The notes beneath the pieces were generated by a model. That model was not told the origin of the DNA. It made no database searches and saw only the letters and a program-made list of their open reading frames with translations. A stretch of 64,000 nucleotides of DNA from Diploscapter coronatus (Eukaryota > Nematoda > Chromadorea > Rhabditida > Rhabditidae). Positions within the stretch are counted from its first letter, which is position 1, and each line of letters starts with the position of its first letter. Position numbers and translations under genes: made by a program. Shown piece by piece: positions 1 to 9,370 of this stretch. Location: the NCBI GenBank assembly GCA_964036155.1, contig OZ038422.1, positions 24,451,201-24,515,200 of the forward strand, given 5' to 3'.

Positions 1-340
1 TGCTTGGATAAAAAATCGTTTCTACAAAGAAAACAAATTGAGTTGAAAAGAAGAGTTTTTCTTTAAATTCTTTCGGAAATATAGGCAAGTAGAGAAAGGG
101 AAACGTATTTTGCATACCCACTACCGAAATTGTTTCATTTGCTCTTGGATCATAGTCAAGTAAAAATTGAATCAAAGGTAAATCGTGCACAAATTTTAGC
201 TAGAAATCAGACAATTTTGAATTCTCATGAGTTGGATTTCAATTTCTGCTGAATGGATCAGAACCAATATCAATGAAAAGTCCCAGATTCATAAACCCGA
301 TTTACCCTTGATTTCTCCCAAGCCAACATATTTTTTCATT
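1..340. other. Intergenic DNA downstream of unc-50
   Basis: AT-rich sequence past the unc-50 stop codon. I see no gene and no canonical AATAAA on the minus strand here, so the unc-50 polyadenylation site is not resolved. A 64-codon open frame on the plus strand at 227-421 overlaps the last unc-50 exon antisense and looks like chance. Confidence 0.5.
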
Positions 341-3141
341 TTAGAGCCCAGTATGCGGTGGGAGGTTATGCGACTCGGCCCGCCTGTGGTAGAAGCCCAT
401 AGTTGTCTGAAAAATTATTAATTTTGATTTCTAAAACTTTTATTCGCAGAAAATAAGTTTAATTTTTGGTGTTAAATTGTAAAACATAGTGCACCTGAGA
501 AATATTCCACCCAGCGGTGACCGTCGCGATCCAACTGATGAACAAGAACGTCATCGGGTACAGGAAATAGTGCGTGCGAGTCAGGATCGGCAGTGCTAAA
601 TTTTATTATGTTTCAGTTTCGCTAGATGTTATCAACTTAGAAAAGGACGATAGTTCAGTAGTTGCAAAATCAATCGCAATAAGTTTCAAAAATATAATAA
701 ATCTCTAAGAAATTTTCCACACTTAATTAATGGGGACACATATTTTTCGTGTAAAAGAGTAAAAAACTCCATTGCGAGATACAAATTTTCATAGGAATTT
801 ATGCTTCAAAAGAGAAATTCAGGATAGTTTTAGAATTCGACCGAGTAGTCTCTGCTTTCAAAGGGCTCGATTTAAAATTTCCAAGAAAAATCTCACCCGT
901 ATATCCCAAGAATGTGATGTAGACGTAATAGACCGCAGCGGTGAACCAGATTGTGTTGCCGATGGATCGAGACACGAATGAGGGACCGTCGATCAGGGCT
1001 GAAATTTTAAAATTCAAAAATATCACAGGAAAAGTTTTTGAGCATTTTCAAAAACACTCGAATATTATTTGAAGAGTAGAGGACTAATGACTGAAATTTA
1101 TTTAGCAAATTTCCTGCCTAACTTTTTTCATATTCATCCATCAACTCATTTCCAGCATCAAAGAAGAGAATGAAAAGGCAAATGGATAATGATTGAAGCT
1201 TTTTTTCACTTTTGTTTGAATTTTTCGAATAGCTCAACTTTTTTCAACCAATACCAGAATAATTTTGAAAATCTTAAAGGATATTTCTTGAAAGACTTTT
1301 AACATAATGAAAAATTTTTAATTATAGATTCACTTGGATAGATAATCGGCAGAAGCACGTGAAGTAGGACGAGACAGGGGAAGAATGCGTTCAGATGGAC
1401 GTCGAAGCAATAGCCCCACTCGACGTCCTGATCTTGCACTTTGCGAAGGAAACGATTTGAAAATAGCCTGAAAAAAGTCAGTTTTAATAAAATTTTAATT
1501 ATGTTTCAGATAAAGTATAAAGCTATACACATCTGTAGAGCAGAATTTTTTACCACTTTGTTTTCTTCCAAACAAATAGACTCATTTTCATAAATAAATC
1601 GGATTCAGGTATAAAATAAGACAATTCAAGAATTCGATTCTTTCCACCTGATGAGGCAAGGTATCAAATTTTAACTTTCAGTCAAGTTGAAGAAAACTGA
1701 GAATTTACCAGAGTACGGTAGCAATGACGACGCCGACAGCGATGCAGTCGATGAAGACGGACCAGAGGAAGAACTTGACGAAACCCCAGGTCGATAGACT
1801 CAAAGCGATCGAGTAGAACACCGAGGAGAACAGCAAAGAGAGCGACAACAACACAAGGAAGGCCGGGTCATCACGCGCAAATTGATCTTTGGTTCCTACA
1901 AGTTATTTTTTTCGTAATTTAACTATGTTCGTTGAGCTTTTACTTATTGAATTTTTAAATTTCTAGATAAAATGACCATGAAAATCTGTGATCAAAATAT
2001 CATCGCTAGGTGGGTGAGCCTTTTTATTTCCAAAAATTTTCAGTTTTGTTCCTTCGAAATTTGAATAATTGTCATACATCAACTACCGCGAATTTAAAGA
2101 ACAAGTTATTTTTCTGTCAATTTCTAATTTTTGAAACCTACTCTTTCTGTAGATGAAGTTCTTGTAGACCTTCGAGGGCTGAATGAGCAGGTAGAGCATT
2201 TGCCAGAACGCGAACTCGAAGTCCATCTAAAATTAAAAAGCGGTAAAAAGAATAAAATAAAAATGTATAAATTAGAAAAAAAAAATCAAAGATTCAGAAA
2301 TGCTTTAAAATGATAATAATAACCTGTCTGAAGTGCAGGAGACGACGAATGAAACGACCCAATTTGGCCGACGCAGACATTCTGATCGCAGTCAGACAGC
2401 CCACGCGGTCTGCAGTGCTGAAATTTTTTTTTCAGGAAAGATAAAGTATTTTAAAAGTGCATCTTACAAGGAAGATTGGCTCAACTAGAAAAATGTAACT
2501 ACTTAATAGCATTTCAGACCTGAAGACTTGTAATAGCTACAGAAAAAAAGTCATGATTTGAATGGAATTTTTAATGTTTCGACAATAAAGTGCCTTGAAT
2601 AGAGATTGTTGAAATCTAAGTCGAGAAAGAATCATATAGGTAAAAATCACGATTTTAAAATCAAATTGTCGATGTTTAACGAGTCTCGATCAAAAGACTA
2701 TATGAAATTGATTCGAAATAAGTTGATAAAATTCAAAAATGTTTGTATGTTTCACAAAATAATGATCAGATTGAACTTTTGTGTATTCAATGGAGAAGAT
2801 AGTTGAGACGTATTATCTTAGATAATTAATTAATGAAAATTAGTATCCTCACTTGCTACTGTAAGTCGAATAGCCGCCCGGTGAGGCGTAGCCGGAACGA
2901 GAATAACGATGCTGTTTGTTGAAAGTGGGCGATTGGATTCCGGAGGTTGAAGGCTGGTGAACTGGAATTTTGAAAATAATGATTTTGTTATCTTTAGAAA
3001 GGCTCAATTCCATTTTCGCGAGTATTCGGTATGATCATCTTGGACGATTTCTTCTTTATAAAAAATATTTTTGAAACATAGTTTTGACATTATTCTGAAA
3101 ATAAAAGTACCTGGTCGCCCAGTAACTGACTGATTGTTCAT
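341..3141 (-). CDS. unc-50: UNC-50 family Golgi membrane protein
   Basis: Nine exons on the minus strand: 3141-3111, 2961-2853, 2417-2324, 2226-2142, 1895-1709, 1467-1334, 998-897, 595-495 and 406-341, giving 302 residues. All junctions are GT-AG and in phase. The protein has a low-complexity N-terminus and then the UNC-50 core. Recognisable pieces are DQFARDDPAFLVLLS (about residues 110-125), VEWGYCFDVHLNAFFP (about 183-198), a GNTIWF/YYVYITFLGY helix and a C-terminal GWNISQ followed by FYHRR. About five hydrophobic helices are visible. The family acts in the Golgi; in C. elegans it is needed for surface delivery of a class of muscle acetylcholine receptors. The start ATG lies 23 bases after a TTTTCAG acceptor (exon start about 3163), a probable trans-splice site. 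Reading through the last donor would give an alternative short tail ending at a TAA. Identity is very likely; the N-terminal 50 residues are the least certain. Confidence 0.93.
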
Positions 3142-3261
3142 AATACTGGGGACGCAATTTTCTGAAAATCAAAATTTGTAAAAAAAAAAAATCGCGAATT
3201 CAAAGATATTTCATCGTTTGAAAACGATAATTCTCGGAAAAAATAGAAAAATTAAAGCCAC

Positions 3262-3267
3262 TTTATT
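3262..3267 (-). terminator. Poly(A) signal for OST4
   Basis: TTTATT on the plus strand, AATAAA on the minus strand, about 355 bases past the OST4 stop and about 100 bases before the unc-50 5' acceptor. Fits the 3' end of OST4 within an operon. Confidence 0.45.
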
Positions 3268-3621
3268 TTGGTAAAAAATCTGAAGTGTTCTGGAAGTATC
3301 ATAACAAAAAATATCACAACAGGGATAAATAAAGAGGAATAAAAACTTTCAAACGAGGAGTTTTGTGAAGAAGTGTGCTGAAGGTGGGGTGCACATCAGA
3401 AAGTGGAAGTAGGGTTGCGAGAGAAGGGAAACTGAAATGATATAATTTGAAGAAAGGATTTTTGTTAACTATTTGAAGTACCAATCAAAACACTCGGTAA
3501 CTTTGATAGCTTTTTATCAATAGAATTTGAAAAATACGTTATCTATTCATTTTAAAGCTTTTCGAAAAGAATAATTTTACGACTTTTTCTTTCAAAAAAT
3601 TAACCTACAAATGTTCCTAGT

Positions 3622-4023
3622 CTAGGCCTGATTCGACTTCTGATTCGCTGTGATGTAGTGGTAGACAACCACCAGAACCAGCATGCTGAAAAATCGAATT
3701 TTGCAGATTTTTTTTAGCTTTTTAAAATTTCCAATCCAAGCACGAAGTAACTATTGATATAGTATAGAAATATATATATATAGATTTTTAATTATTGTTT
3801 TTTTTTCGAAAGAAAACATTCCGCTATTTTTATATCGTTTCTTTGCGGAATTTATTTTAAATCATCAGCCAAAAGAGTATTAACTAATGAAATGTAATAG
3901 GAAAAAGTACTTTTCATGAAACGCATTTTTCAGACCATATTCAAATTTAAACTTTAAATTTCTCGTTCTCTACCTGATCCCGAGGATGTTGGCCGCGATG
4001 CCGAGCTGAACGTCAGTGATCAT
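3622..4023 (-). CDS. OST4, oligosaccharyltransferase 4 kDa subunit
   Basis: Two exons, 4023-3974 and 3685-3622, encode a complete 37-residue protein starting MITDVQLGIAANILGI and ending in NQKSNQA. OST4 proteins of animals are about this size and begin with the same MITDVQL block, followed by one membrane helix (here about residues 8-29, rich in L and V) and a short polar tail. OST4 is a small ER-membrane subunit that stabilises the oligosaccharyltransferase complex, which transfers glycan to asparagine in nascent proteins. The splice (CAG at 3974, TTTTCAG at 3686-3692) joins ATC-AG to C-ATG in phase. The start ATG sits 3 bases after a TTTCAG acceptor, a typical trans-splice position. It is too short to be found by an ORF-length cutoff. 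It is the first gene of the proposed operon with unc-50. Confidence 0.93.
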
Positions 4024-4467
4024 TTTCTGAAAGAAAAATAAAATAATAGAAAAATTGCTAATTCCTATAAAAATCGATTATCGCTTCAAAACAACGAAGA
4101 ATAAAAGAATACCCAAATTCAGATGAAAACAAGACTTTTAAACCATTGAAAATCCCTAGAAACAAAGAAAATCGATATTTCTATGGTAGGAAATCGACAA
4201 ATATCGATTTTTGCTCTTATTGACAACTACGTGAAGCTATTGAACTAACGACGTGGTTCTGCTCGGCATTTACAGAGCGAATCGCGTTGCAAAATATTAG
4301 CTAAGCCCCAGAATCGATGCGGAAAAGGCTACATTAGTCGGGGCGAAAATACGAGCTGGATACTCTTATCCAAAACATCTTCCCAAACTTAATTACCCAA
4401 TCGATTGCCTACTTATCCTATTCTATACTAGTCCTAATTTATTAAATTACCCCTAATTATACGAGTT
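4024..4467. promoter_or_regulatory. Divergent promoter region, OST4/unc-50 and unc-69
   Basis: A 444-base gap between head-to-head genes, so it must hold promoter elements for both directions. It is AT-rich with a slightly more GC-rich patch near 4255-4370. No specific factor site can be named with confidence. Confidence 0.45.
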
Positions 4468-5679
4468 ATGTCGGACGATAAAGAGAAGCCGAGCGTTTCT
4501 GGAACAGAGGACTTTCCCTTGGCTGATGATGGTAAAATTTAGAAAAAAAAATACGGAAAATGTTCGTTCTTTGACCGGAAAAAATAAAGTGAAACTTTGT
4601 AAAATTTCGATCGAATTTGGGAATTTTAAGGCGACGACAGTTTGGCCCTGTCGAATGGGAGAACTCCGAAACCAGCCCAACCTCTTCCGAGAGAAGAGCC
4701 CCCCGAGGACCCAGAGGAAAAGGCCCGGTTGATAACCCAAGTCTTGGAGCTTCAAAATACCTTAGATGGTAACTGTTTGATCATTTTAGCTCGAAAACAA
4801 TACAACTTCAATTCTTCGTTAAAATTTGATCGAAATATTGTACAAGTAATCTGATTTTTTCGATTTTCTCCTTTGAAACAATGAAAATTTAGACTTGTCC
4901 TCACGAGTCGAAACCGTGAAAGAGGAAAGCCTCAAATTAAAGGCTGAAAACCAAGTACTTGGTCAGTACATCCAGAACCTGATGGGATCATCCTCAGTTT
5001 TTCAATCCTCCCAACCGAAAGCCCCGAAACAGTAGGTGTTGTGATTGTGCAAGAGAACTCATTGATTGATTTGCGAAAAAAAAGATAAATTTGAAGAAAA
5101 AACCGACAAAATTAATTGATTTATCAATTTTTTGTGCAAATCGATCCCACGATTTCCTATGTCACGCCCACACTGTGATCGATTGATCGAAACTTCTACA
5201 CTACGTCATTTTCCCGTCTTCATCGTAAAATCCAAGCAAAAATGCATTAAAAATAGGGAAAATGATAATTTTCTATCCAATCTGCACAAAATCTCGACTC
5301 TAATCGCATAAGTCACGATTTTCAAGATGCATTGCAAAATATTGCCTGTCTTCTTGCATAAAATGCTACTTTTCCTGCATAATTGTCCAACTTCTTGCTA
5401 GTCATAATAATTCAGTTTGCCGGATTTCGATAAATTGAATTTTCTTCTTGAATGGTCTCACTAAAAATCTCAAATTTCCTTGCGAAATTGTATGAATTTC
5501 CGCACTAAACTAATACTTTAGAATAATTTTTGTAATTATAAAAATGCTCATGAAACTTTGATAATGAATCATATTGATTGTTCCGAGCTTGCATGAAAAT
5601 AAACCCTTTTTAAATCTTGAAAAAATCGAATCTTTTCAGTTTTGATGACGATGATGAAGCAGCTTATGAATGGTCTTAA
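4468..5679 (+). CDS. unc-69: UNC-69 / SCOCO short coiled-coil protein
   Basis: Four exons, 4468-4531, 4631-4768, 4893-5031 and 5640-5679, give 126 residues. The N-terminus is acidic and proline-rich. The C-terminal half is the conserved SCOCO coiled coil: [20 protein letters not shown], then [16 protein letters not shown] and SSSVFQSS, the region that in C. elegans binds UNC-76 and acts in axon outgrowth and synaptic vesicle transport. The third exon can end two ways. Splicing at the GTAGGT donor at 5032 joins it in phase to an acidic tail, [12 protein letters not shown], that ends just before an AATAAA at 5695. Without splicing, translation stops at TAG 5033-5035 after KAPKQ. I chose the spliced form because it closes in frame and puts the stop next to the poly(A) signal. 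Family assignment is firm; the tail is inferred. Confidence 0.9.
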
Positions 5680-5694
5680 ATTATTTTCTTTCAA

Positions 5695-5700
5695 AATAAA
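5695..5700 (+). terminator. Poly(A) signal for unc-69
   Basis: AATAAA 16 bases after the TAA of the spliced unc-69 form; a second copy lies near 5745. Supports transcription reaching the fourth exon. Confidence 0.6.
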
Positions 5701-6608
5701 CAAAAAAAACTCGTTGTATTGTGATTGTCTGTATAGTAGTCTAAAAATAAAGAGCGAATATAAAACACGAAAATAAAAGATAATATATTTTAAATCCGGT
5801 TAAAACCTGGATTTCTTTCGTAATTGTTTAAAATATTTCTTTCAATTTTTATTCTACAATTTCAATAACTGACTTGTTATTGAAAAAAAAATCTTTCCAA
5901 GCCCCAAAATACCGTTTTCAGAGTCAATTCATGTTAAAATGATTAGAAGCAATTAACATTTTTAGATGTCTAATCAATAAGACTCACTTTTAAAAAGTGA
6001 AATAACCAAAGAAAACAAATAAACAAAAAGTCAGTTGAAAAGGAAAAAGGAAATGCTTTGAAAAGACTAGATTATGATGTGGTGTTATGATATCATGACA
6101 TAATGATATGGGGGCAAATCATTCTTTTAATTTTTGACTACGTCATTACGTCAAATGGCGGACTAGTAAATCGGCGCTCGGAAACATAATCAAACAATAT
6201 TCAGGTTGGACAAAAACGGGAATTAGGAAAAAGAGGAGGAGGAATGAGGAAGTTAAATAAACGTTTTTTTCTAGCTTCAAATTTCAGTGAAAAATCCCGC
6301 TTTAACTCTTAGAATGGGTGAAATAATATCTTGGAAAGGAGGAAAGAGATGATTTTAAACTGTCGAAAGGGAAAGTAATATAAGAAGAAATTTTAGGGAA
6401 ATAATACTGACGAAGTTGATTCTTCAATATCTCGTCTATCAAAAATCATCTCCACTCCAAAAGAAAAATGATAAATTGAAAAATTCGCAACTCGTGAAAA
6501 AGTAGGAGAACGAAGAACTTTTCCTTTGTATTTCAAACTATTTCATTAAGCTGTGAAAACTCCAAATACCCAGAAAAACTCCTAAAATCCTTCAAACTCT
6601 CCACCCAT
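5701..6608. other. Intergenic DNA between convergent genes
   Basis: The 3' flanks of unc-69 (plus) and the KH-domain gene (minus). The sequence is AT-rich with a run of ATGATAT-like imperfect palindromes near 6075-6115. No gene is seen, and no canonical minus-strand AATAAA was found for the KH gene; an AATGAA variant lies near 6542. Confidence 0.45.
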
Positions 6609-8867
6609 CTAGAAATCGATGGTGTCCATGTCCTGGGCCGAATCAGTCATCGATCTGAGCGAGTTAGAGGGCAGGGCCTCCGAGGCTTTCAAAGAGGACT
6701 CCAAAGGGGACTTCGCGGTGTCATCCAACCAATAGGCCTCCTCGGGCTCGGCCTCGAACTTCAGCTGCAACTCACGCAGATGCGCGATTTCCTGAAAGCA
6801 TGGAAAAATTTGAATTTTTAAACTGAAAAAATATCCCACCTTCTCGACGTCCTCGGAGAGTCCGAGTCCGGATCTCCACTCGGGTTTGTTGTTATTTTTC
6901 TCGTTCTCTTCGTTCTGCTCCCCCTTCTTCTCATAGAGCTCCGCCCGCTCCCGACTCATCCTCATGCATCGCTCCGCGGAGCGCATAATACTTTCCTGAA
7001 ATTTATCTATTTTGCTTTTTCCCGATTTTTGAACACTTCAATTTTTCATCTTTTTTTTTATAGAAATTTTAATGCTTAGAAAAGGTGAACTGAAAATGCA
7101 ATTTATGTTTCAGAAAAAAATTGGAATTATTCTGTAGAAGCAGATTATGATCCAACAACTCGATTTTATTGATTCGAAATTCCAGCTAACCTTAGCGCCA
7201 TGAATGCGGTACTCGTCCGGTCCGGAGATGACCACCTCGGCCTCGGCAACGCCTTCAGTCTGGTTGATCTGAATTTTGATTTTCTTATAATTGAAAAAAA
7301 TCGGATCAGATCAGTTCATTTTTAAAGATTTCATGCAATTTTTTAAATCGCGAAGCTTCTATACCATAATGTTGCAGGTGTAGGTGTCCTTGATCTTCTT
7401 GATGTTCTGGCCGCCGCGACCTGGAAATTCAATATTTTGAGGACCAAATATCAAAGAGCGAATTTAAAAAAAATATTTTTTTAATTTAAAAATTCCCATT
7501 TCTGCTTACCGATGACATATCCCGAGGCCAGGTTGGGGATGACGAATCGAATGGTCTTCCTGCCCTCCGCCTGCTCGCGGATCATCGCTTGAATCGCCAA
7601 TTCGGCGAGGCGCAACTGCAAAAAGATCAATATTTATGGATTTTATATAATCTTTGCGATAATTTTGTCTTACTTTTTAAATATCAGTTCGTTAGCAAAG
7701 CACTTTCCTAACTATCGCAATTCATCCGAAAAGTTTTTGAAGCATATTTAATTTTGCCATTTTTTTTATTTTTAAGGGTTGTCCAACCTTCTTCTCATCG
7801 TGAGCGAAAATCTGGACGAAGTGATGCATTTTGGAGTCGTCACCCTCCTCCTTCGCCCCGTCGTCATTGCCATTCTCTTCCCATTCCTGGAAATTTCAGA
7901 ATTTTTCAATTAACTAAAACTTGTTTAGTTTTAATTTCGAACTTGTGGTTTTAAAAATGAAGATCATTTTTCTCATTCCCAAAAATGATTGGTTTTTCAA
8001 GAATCGATATTTTTAAGACCTCGAATTCAGGCAGCATGAGTTTGGTGTTGCTCGGATTGAACCCGGTTCCATATTTGAGCTCGCCATCCGTCAGCTTGAT
8101 CAGCTCCATGATCGTCTGAAAATGTAAATATTAAAAAAAAACCTAAAATTAAATTTTTAGAGAAATCACGAAAATCCGAAATTTAAAATCTATTTTTTAT
8201 TTTCGTGCCTGAGTTTCCTCTTCGATAGCCCTCAAATTTCTGCCGCGCTTTCCAAACACGAGGCCGATAATCCCAAGCGGAATCGGCACCATCTTGTGCA
8301 GCATTTTCTTGTCTAAAAAATCGAATTAAAAACCCGATATGCTAGGCGTTTTTAAAGGCCCTTCTTAATGTACGTTAAAAATTCATCAGTAAAATTATCA
8401 TTTTTCATTTAAAAATGCTATTTATTGATTTTTCGAGCCTTTCCCATCCTTATCGACGTATTTCTGAGACGACTGGGCGAGATCGGGTAAGTGCGAGCCA
8501 GAGACCGACTCCGAACACAAGTTCTGCAGCCGGTCATCTTCCACTTTCGCCGACTGTATCTTGCTGAAACATCAATCATTTTTCAAAATAGTTCTTTTTG
8601 GCACACCATTTTACAAGGATTTGCGTTCGTCTGCATTTTCCGTATAAAGTAATAACCTGCTTGACAGATTCCTCATGATAAGGCTTATTTACATCTTCAA
8701 TATATTTTTACCAACAAAATAATCTTGTGAAAGCCTTCAGCATGATGATGATCATAGATTTTCTTAACGTTTTGAATGTACCTGATGATATTGTAAATGG
8801 CGTAGGCAGCGACCGTTGCGGACACGCTCATCACGATGCCGTATGCCAGTTTCGAATAGACCGTCAT
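6609..8867 (-). CDS. Membrane-anchored protein with two KH domains
   Basis: Ten exons (8867-8782, 8563-8439, 8312-8209, 8115-8020, 7886-7788, 7615-7510, 7420-7365, 7268-7191, 6995-6840, 6791-6609) encode 362 residues. Residues about 5-27 form one hydrophobic helix right at the N-terminus. A first KH domain carries the loop GKRG (in IGLVFGKRGRNLRAIEEET) and a second carries GRGG (in SGYVIGRGGQNIKKIKD). An acidic insert separates parts of the first domain and the tail is charged. The KH pair binds single-stranded RNA. An N-terminal anchor plus two KH domains recalls PAPI/TDRKH, the mitochondrial-surface piRNA factor, but no Tudor domain is present. Two introns (8438-8313 and 8208-8116) start with GC, and the reading frame closes only if these donors are used. 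The start ATG follows a TTGCAG acceptor by about 30 bases. KH assignment is firm; the PAPI link is inference. Confidence 0.85.
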
Positions 8868-9370
8868 TGCACTCTCGCACCAAATTGGCTAACTGCAAGA
8901 ACATTCTTGAATTTGAAGTCAGGATGAAGAATGTCGAGTTTTAAGAAAAAAGTGAGGTTTTTGACCAGGAAATGGTATTTCCGATATCTCGCTTGGCCAA
9001 CTTCACGAAGACAGGCTTTGAACGATTCTGATAAGCAAAATAAAAAAAAAAAACAACTTCAACGAGAAAATTGAAAATCAATTTTTGAAGCAACGAGTGA
9101 AAAATCTGCCCCATCGCTAATCATTCACAATGGTCCGTTTTTCTCCGAACTTCCTCAATTCCTCTCATCGTTTCTCTCGCTTAGGGCCGAGCAAATTTTT
9201 TTTTTTGTAGTCTTCACTTTCTTGAAAAATAGCTAGAGGAAAAAATGGGTAAGAACTACAGAGGGCCATCGTCGTTTCGCTCTGATATTTCTCTTAATTA
9301 TCGTTGCTTTCCTCGATGTTCACTATGAAAACTCGCATTTCCTGATGAATGTGTCGTTTTCAGTGAACGA
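8868..9370. promoter_or_regulatory. Divergent promoter, KH-domain gene and F-box gene
   Basis: About 500 bases between two head-to-head starts. Trans-splice-like acceptors lie on each side (TTGCAG near 8898 on the minus strand, TTTTCAG ending at 9363 on the plus strand). No named regulatory site is recognised; a T-run lies at about 9198-9207. Confidence 0.45.

Larger units (their letters stand above)
341..4023 (-). other. Probable OST4-unc-50 operon
   Basis: OST4 and unc-50 run in the same direction. Between the OST4 stop (3622) and the unc-50 start (3141) there is a minus-strand AATAAA at 3267-3262. About 100 bases further on is a TTTTCAG acceptor (near 3164) just before the unc-50 ATG. A poly(A) signal about 100 bases upstream of an acceptor is the usual layout of a worm operon junction resolved by SL2-type trans-splicing. 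OST4 has its own acceptor 3 bases before its ATG, as expected for the first gene. The operon is inferred from spacing only. Confidence 0.55.

Noticed and set aside
4387..4402. SL1-like string (TTAATTACCCAA) upstream of unc-69
   Set aside because: Only about 12 bases match the spliced leader and the required donor (GTAAAC-type) and SL RNA body do not follow.
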